Source of the DNA: Bdellovibrionales bacterium
GTDB lineage: Bacteria > Bdellovibrionota > Bdellovibrionia > Bdellovibrionales > JAMPXM01
Direction: 5' to 3'
Length of the DNA: 64,000 nt
Assembly: GCA_016713885.1 (NCBI GenBank)
Contig: JADJOF010000007.1
Location: forward strand, 195,519-259,518
Part shown: positions 59,238 through 64,000 of the stretch, in pieces
Position numbering within the stretch: the first letter of the stretch is position 1
How the letters are laid out: every line of letters begins with the position of its first letter
The notes under the pieces: model-generated
Told to the model about the DNA's origin: nothing
Database searches by the model: none
Seen by the model: the letters and a program-made list of their open reading frames with translations, nothing else
Made by a program: the position numbers and the translations under genes

Positions 59238-60313
59238 TCAGCCCAATCAATTTCGTTTGTTTTAAAAACCTTCGGTGCAGGTGCGGCATTTGCCCTGTCA
59301 ATGCCATATGCTGAGTCGTCTCCCTTTTTCATTTTGCTAATATCAACATCGGCAACGCCTACCTCTTGCGGATTGAATCCTAGAGTCCCGAGTCTGGACC
59401 TCATTTCGCTCTGCAAGTATTCAAGTTTCTTCTTCTGAATTGCCGGGCTATCGCGCCACGTCGGTGCCATTGCCTTGAATCTCTCCTCCTCTGGTTTTGA
59501 AATTGCGCCGCCGGACTGCATTCGACCGAGTGATTCTTCAAAGAGCGCACGTTGCTGCGTGAAGTCGTTATCTCCAATAACTGAGAATGTGTTTTGATCG
59601 TTACGAAGAAGGGCATCGGCCATGCCCTGCACGGTTTTCAATCCAAGTTTGGCGTTGTCGAAACGCTGCTTTCCTTCGGCACCAAGCCCCTGCAGTCGAC
59701 CTTCCGGCGTTTTCTTGAACGCTGCTTCTTCCTGCTTGCGCCTGTGGTCAGCCAATCGCTGATACTTCATTTCGTCCGCAAACGGATCGCCAGCGCCCTT
59801 GCGCATAGCTTCCATTTCTCTAATTTTGAGTTCTCGCTCTTTATTTTGTTGCGACATTCGATCTTGAATTGTCAGCGCACGTCCGCGAAGCGAGTTCACC
59901 AAGCCCGGATCGTATTGCATCGGAACCTGAGAAACGTCGAGGCCCATCGTTTTCGCTTGGCCCAGAGCACTTTCCCAAGACGGCTGATCCTTAACGTCAG
60001 CCGTGAGCTGCGCGATCATCCCGGCTTGCTTGAACTGATCATCAAGCTTTGAGCGCTTATCAGCGTCGGCTTGCCGGGTGAGCTCATTCGCCTCTTTCCC
60101 GAAGCCGCCTTTCGCAAGCGCCGATGCTGTCAGAGATGGATCAAACGTCGTTTTGCCATCAGGGCCAACGACTGCTCCGGCCTTGTACGCTTCGCGCTGA
60201 GCCTCTTGATCGCGACGTTGCTTGATCATGTCGCTCATCTTCATGCCCTCTTGCCTTGCGGCGCCAAGGTCAAGACCTCTCATGTTCGAATACATTGAGT
60301 TATCGATCGGCAT
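59234..60313 (-). CDS. Probable ejection protein, second copy
   Basis: 359 residues, identical to the 21301 copy. Confidence 0.65.
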   Translation of the reverse strand: MPIDNSMYSNMRGLDLGAARQEGMKMSDMIKQRRDQEAQREAYKAGAVVGPDGKTTFDPSLTASALAKGGFGKEANELTRQADADKRSKLDDQFKQAGMIAQLTADVKDQPSWESALGQAKTMGLDVSQVPMQYDPGLVNSLRGRALTIQDRMSQQNKERELKIREMEAMRKGAGDPFADEMKYQRLADHRRKQEEAAFKKTPEGRLQGLGAEGKQRFDNAKLGLKTVQGMADALLRNDQNTFSVIGDNDFTQQRALFEESLGRMQSGGAISKPEEERFKAMAPTWRDSPAIQKKKLEYLQSEMRSRLGTLGFNPQEVGVADVDISKMKKGDDSAYGIDRANAAPAPKVFKTNEIDWAE

Positions 60314-60316
60314 TGC

Positions 60317-61191
60317 TTAGCCCTCCGCCATCGTTGCAAGGAAAAGCATCAAGACACGAGAAAGGTCGATCAGCTTCACACCGTCAGCGTCTTCATAGAC
60401 GAGAGTTTTCCCGAGTTTTGACTTCTCGAGGTCCTGCGCCATCACGCCGACATAGTCGCCCGATCCATGGATTGGTGACTTGTAATTGAACGAGTAGGCT
60501 TTGAGATGAGACTTCATTTCAGCCAAATCTTCTTTTGAAACCGGCTGAATGTTCGTTTTCACGCGCTCGTCACAGAAGGCCAGACTTGCAGCGCCCTGGA
60601 TGAACTGTTGCCTCTGACCGGCCTGACCCATCGCCTGCGCAGCTACGGCATTTGCACCGCCTTGCACGTTCTGGCTATATGCGTTCGCATAGTTCTGCCC
60701 GGCTTGAGCAACTTGAGTGTTCGCAGTCTGTCCAACGCCGGCGATCTGCGATAGCCGTCCGAACCTGCGATCACGGTCAGCATTAAAACGGTTGTATGCG
60801 TTGTTGTATTCTTCGGACGCCATGCCCTGATTCTGGCGCATGAGTTCTTTCATGAATCGACCAGACGTTAAACCGCCGCGAGCGGCCGATGACCGCTCAA
60901 GCGCTTTACTCGCCTCATCCATTCGAAACTGATATCCAGGGTCTTGTTGAAAGTCAGACGCCGAGAAGTCGCGCTGATAGTCAGCATCTTGAAGACCCGT
61001 GAGCGCCTTTGCTCCAGCGTCTCGCCACGGCTGCGCATCAGCGCGCGCTGATCAAACATATAGCGCTGAGTATTGTTTGAATCGCGCACTGCACCTTGCT
61101 GAGCCGAAAGCGCCTGGTCACTGCCAGACGAGTCGCTCAGGTTCATACCCGTTACGTCTTCAATTAATCCACCGACTCCGCCGCTACCCAT
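60317..61191 (-). pseudogene. S74-type ejection protein, frameshifted second copy
   Basis: It matches 22384-23259. Sequence differences begin near 60960 and a net one-base loss around 61032-61045 (in the QQRADAQPWR segment) splits it into frames 60868-61191 and 60317-60922. The S74 domain is unaffected. Substitutions rather than only indels occur here. Confidence 0.75.
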
Positions 61192-61192
61192 G

Positions 61193-61540
61193 TCATTGCT
61201 CCTTTAGCTTCAGTGAAATCAAAAGCACGTCTTGACCAGACTTCGAGACCTCAAAGCCGCATGAAATTGCAGCAATCAATGTCTTATTTGCGTTCTGGTC
61301 CCATAGATGAATATTTGCCGTCACCACGTCGCAACCATTGCCTTTGGCGATATCGACTAGGTCATTGAGTAGCTTTCGCCCGTTTCCGAGCGTTCTCTTC
61401 TCGCGATGAATGAACATCTCAGCGATGAAACATTCCTTGTTTGACATCTTGTAAGCGATGAATCCGAAATCACGCCACAGGCTCGATTGCCCCATGCGCT
61501 CGTAGATATATTGAGAGTAAAGTCTATCCTCATTGCTCAT
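61193..61540 (-). CDS. GNAT-like protein, second copy
   Basis: 115 residues, identical to the 23261 copy. It is the last intact gene of the window. Confidence 0.58.
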   Translation of the reverse strand: MSNEDRLYSQYIYERMGQSSLWRDFGFIAYKMSNKECFIAEMFIHREKRTLGNGRKLLNDLVDIAKGNGCDVVTANIHLWDQNANKTLIAAISCGFEVSKSGQDVLLISLKLKEQ

Positions 61541-61876
61541 GTGCATTCTCGTCCTGACATTCTGATGATGACCGCACTGGAAAGACTGACCTCGACATTC
61601 ACAATGTCACCAGCGGCTAAGATCTGATTCTGCATTTGAGTGATGTCTTTGGTTTCTGGCGGCCGTGATCGAGAGCGTTTTCACTATCTTGTTTGAACCG
61701 CCGTAAGAGCCGCCGCTTGGAATGATATGAATCGATATCGTTTGCGCGCTCGCATCGGTATTCGTTGCCGTGAACTTATCGATGATCGTTCGAGTTGACG
61801 CTGGCGCCGTGTATTCGGTCTGCTGTGCGTTCGCCGCGTACTTTGCGTTGATTAGTACCTTTGCCGTGACTGCCAT
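61537..61876 (-). pseudogene. Small structural protein, frameshifted second copy
   Basis: It matches 23605-23943. One extra T at about 61657 (TTTCTGGCGG for TTTCGGCGG) shifts the frame. First of the dense indels. Confidence 0.7.
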
Positions 61877-62174
61877 CAAAGCACCGGGCCTTGGTTAAGA
61901 TCATTGATCTGAGTCGTGTGAGTTGAAATGGTCGCCTTGGCTTGTCGTGAGTAGCTGAAGTGCTGCGATGTCTGATTCAGTCGCGGTCATTCCGCGCCTC
62001 AACTGCCGCAAGTTCAAGAGCCGGAAGATCAGCAAGCTCAGTGTTTGAGAGTGCTGACGTGCCGCCAATTTTAAAAAGAATTGCTTAAACCACGCAGTCC
62101 ACGCAGGAGCGAGATAGCTTGGCGTCGAGCACTGGCGCTTTGGATGGAACCGGGAGGGAGAACGACCGGCCATC
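61875..62174 (-). pseudogene. Small coiled tail protein, degraded second copy
   Basis: It matches 23943-24242 but has several one- or two-base gains and losses (near 61935, 61990, 62070, 62118), so no continuous frame remains. Confidence 0.7.
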
Positions 62175-63593
62175 GGGCGCCTCCAGGTACGGCGTTTATT
62201 TCAGCGCCAATGAGAATGACCTTCACAGGATCAGTGATCGTGACGCTATAGACGCGGTCTGGGACATCCGGAGCCTTCTCCACAGCGCGCGGATCTTCCT
62301 TTGACCGATACGGCCGCAATCAACCCACTTCCTCGTTTGACCAAACGTGACCGCCGTCGTCTGAAAACTTCATCATGACTTGCGGGTCAATGCCCTGGCC
62401 TGAGCCATCGAGACCGACGCCGACTTCCATATCGAGTTGAAAGCTATTGTGGCGAACGAGCTTAAGGCCCGATGTCGCATGAGGGGCAATTCTAGTCCGC
62501 GAGATCTCATCGCCCGCATCGGAGTAAACAGAACTCGACATCGAGTAGACTTTGCCGTTTGCATAATCGCCCACAACATGCGTCGAATATGCATAAGCGT
62601 GACACTGGGCGCGATGGCGTTCAAAGACGCCTTCTCGTTTGTTAGACGCGCTCATGCCACATACCGGTTGATGAATCAAAAACCCACGTAGTCGAAGCGT
62701 TCGGGCAATTCTGAACATAGAAAAAATGACCATTTTCCTGATATGTAAACGCGCAAGCTGTTGAAATGTCACCGTACCCGCGAAGCGCTTCTTCAACTGC
62801 GTGCGTTGAAACCCGCTGCGGCTGATAGCCCGTCGCCCTGAGACGATGCCAGCACCGCGCTCATCTTGGCCAAGCCAGAAAACAGTGTTATTCATCTTTG
62901 CAACAGAGAATGCGGCAGCGCACCGTGCTCGATGAACGCACCTTGAACGCGCTGAGGAAAGTCAGCATTGCCGGAGTTGAAAAGACCTCTGTCGTTTTCG
63001 CGTTAAAGATCCAAAGATCGCGGTGATCTGACATCACGGCTACGACGTTGTCTGATTCCCCTCGCTCGTTGCGATGTCGAGCGCATCGAATGCCGTTGAG
63101 TTAAGGCCAGAGATGAAAAACCGGCCAGATGCCAGGCTCATTGAAAATGAAATAGCCATCTTGGGAATGTGACCTGATCAGCGCCTGGGGAAATCGACGT
63201 CTACGATTTCAGCAGGAAGGCATCGGTCGCAAGCGTCACGACACAACCGTCAGTGCCATCAACCATCAAAGATGCGTGCCGTTGTCGGCCATTGAGACAG
63301 GACCAGTTGATGAATTGAGCGTGACTAATTCAGTCGCGACCGCCGATGAGACCTTGTAGCACTTCGCCCTGGAGACCGCGTAAAGGATGCCGTTTGTCGC
63401 GGTCCCATCCCACGAACACACTCGCGGCCATTGTCGCCAAGCGTTGAGAGCCCAGGCGTACCGACCAGGCAGGCGACTTTGCGCTCTTTGCCGGTGCCGA
63501 GCTCGTTTCAGGATGCAAGTTAATGCAGCGCTGACAGTCGACGTTGACTGATTTCAGCGTGTAACCAGACCAATGAAGTTCAGCGAACCGCAT
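62172..63593 (-). pseudogene. gp10-like gene, degraded second copy
   Basis: It matches 24242-25672, start ATG at 63593. At least a dozen small indels break it (fragments 62320-62895 and 63330-63641 remain readable). The stop codon is changed as well. Most likely low-quality sequence. Confidence 0.75.
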
Positions 63594-63598
63594 CGGAT

Positions 63599-64000
63599 CT
63601 ATTCTCCGGATTAATATGTTGAAGCTAACGCCACGACTCAAAAGTGCTGAGTCACAGCCAATAAATTCAGGTTGGACGTTCTTTCGTTTGATTGGGGCTT
63701 TCCGGAGTCTGTCGCGATCGTTGCGACCTGGCCGTGATCGACTGACCCGAGGAAATCAGGCGCCAAGCGGATTACGGGGTTGAAAACAGCGCCTCCTCAT
63801 CCTGAAGGAAAGCAAGATCAGTCGACGCACTTGTGAATGTCGTGAGCCGTTTTCTGAATATAGAACAAGCGTCACCGAGCCAGAAGGCACTGGTGAGAAA
63901 TAGATCGCCGGTTGATTGCCAGTCTCGAAATAGATCTTTGTCAGCAGGTTTGAGGTCGAATTTATTTGAAACTGTGCCCATTGATCAGCTGTTAAGACTC
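63599..64000 (-). pseudogene. gp4-like gene, degraded second copy, cut by the window edge
   Basis: It matches 25678 onward. Many indels are present, and only short frames remain. Confidence 0.7.

Larger units (their letters stand above)
42995..64000. repeat. Second copy of the early/lysis/tail block (matches 5060-26.1 kb)
   Basis: Genes from the helicase/methyltransferase fusion to the gp4-like gene recur in the same order and strand, offset by 37,932-37,935 bp. Long tracts are identical (for example 11.1-22.9 kb). Others carry many substitutions (about 5.1-6.2 kb and 8.0-10.0 kb). The last 2.4 kb have many indels. Confidence 0.95.

Noticed and set aside
1..64000. CRISPR arrays, insertion sequences, rRNA
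   Set aside because: No regularly spaced 25-40-base repeats with unique spacers, no transposase and no rRNA-like sequence were seen.

Overview
The window holds a short bacterial chromosomal flank (1 to about 3,533) followed by temperate podophage DNA of P22-like organisation (about 3,534 to 64,000). The host flank carries the start of an RND efflux pump, an FMN-dependent reductase and three small exported proteins, one of which looks like a nuclease. Balanced base composition, the many tiny exported proteins and the gene style suggest a Gram-negative bacterium, perhaps of the Bdellovibrio group. That assignment is a weak inference, because no rRNA or taxonomic marker gene is present.

The left phage junction lies in the 3' half of a tRNA-Pro(CGG) gene (3534-3581). 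Next to it lie a tyrosine integrase and a small HTH excisionase-like protein. A leftward early operon follows (5060-10833). It encodes a helicase/DNA-methyltransferase fusion, a YqaJ-type exonuclease, a RecT annealing protein and a chain of small proteins coupled by ATGA overlaps. The immunity region (10890-11650) has a Cro-like and a CI-like HTH gene, divergently transcribed. Two rightward cargo-type genes follow (11790-12670). All remaining phage genes but one are leftward. From the left they are a lysis cassette with an NlpC/P60 endolysin (12655-14118), tail fibres, ejection proteins, gp10- and gp4-like tail and head-completion proteins, P22-like coat, scaffold and portal, an Acb2/Tad1-like protein, a SEC-C protein, and the large and small terminases. 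A small ribbon-helix-helix gene points rightward (34238). Beyond it lie many small early genes, RusA, an O-like replication initiator with internal iterons, and an HNH protein ending at 41310.

From 41428 to 41681 there is an apparently intact attP of a second phage. It has a 3' fragment of tRNA-Arg(TCT) between two identical 17-bp arm-type repeats, next to a different integrase and excisionase. After that the whole early/lysis/tail block repeats, offset by about 37,932-37,935 bp (42995-64000 against 5060-26.1 kb). Most of the repeat is identical. The integration genes are replaced, and the recombination genes contain tracts of real substitutions. Either two related phages sit in tandem, or an assembly passes from phage A into a circular or concatemeric phage B of about 38 kb through shared sequence. 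From about 61.6 kb onward the second copy carries many small indels that break every reading frame, as expected for uncorrected sequence near a contig end.

The most notable biology is the early helicase-methyltransferase fusion, a predicted cyclic-nucleotide sponge between portal and terminase, a GAGTAAACA motif upstream of several late genes (helically phased in two places and adjacent to the ribbon-helix-helix gene), replication iterons inside the initiator gene, and an exported fibre-like protein.
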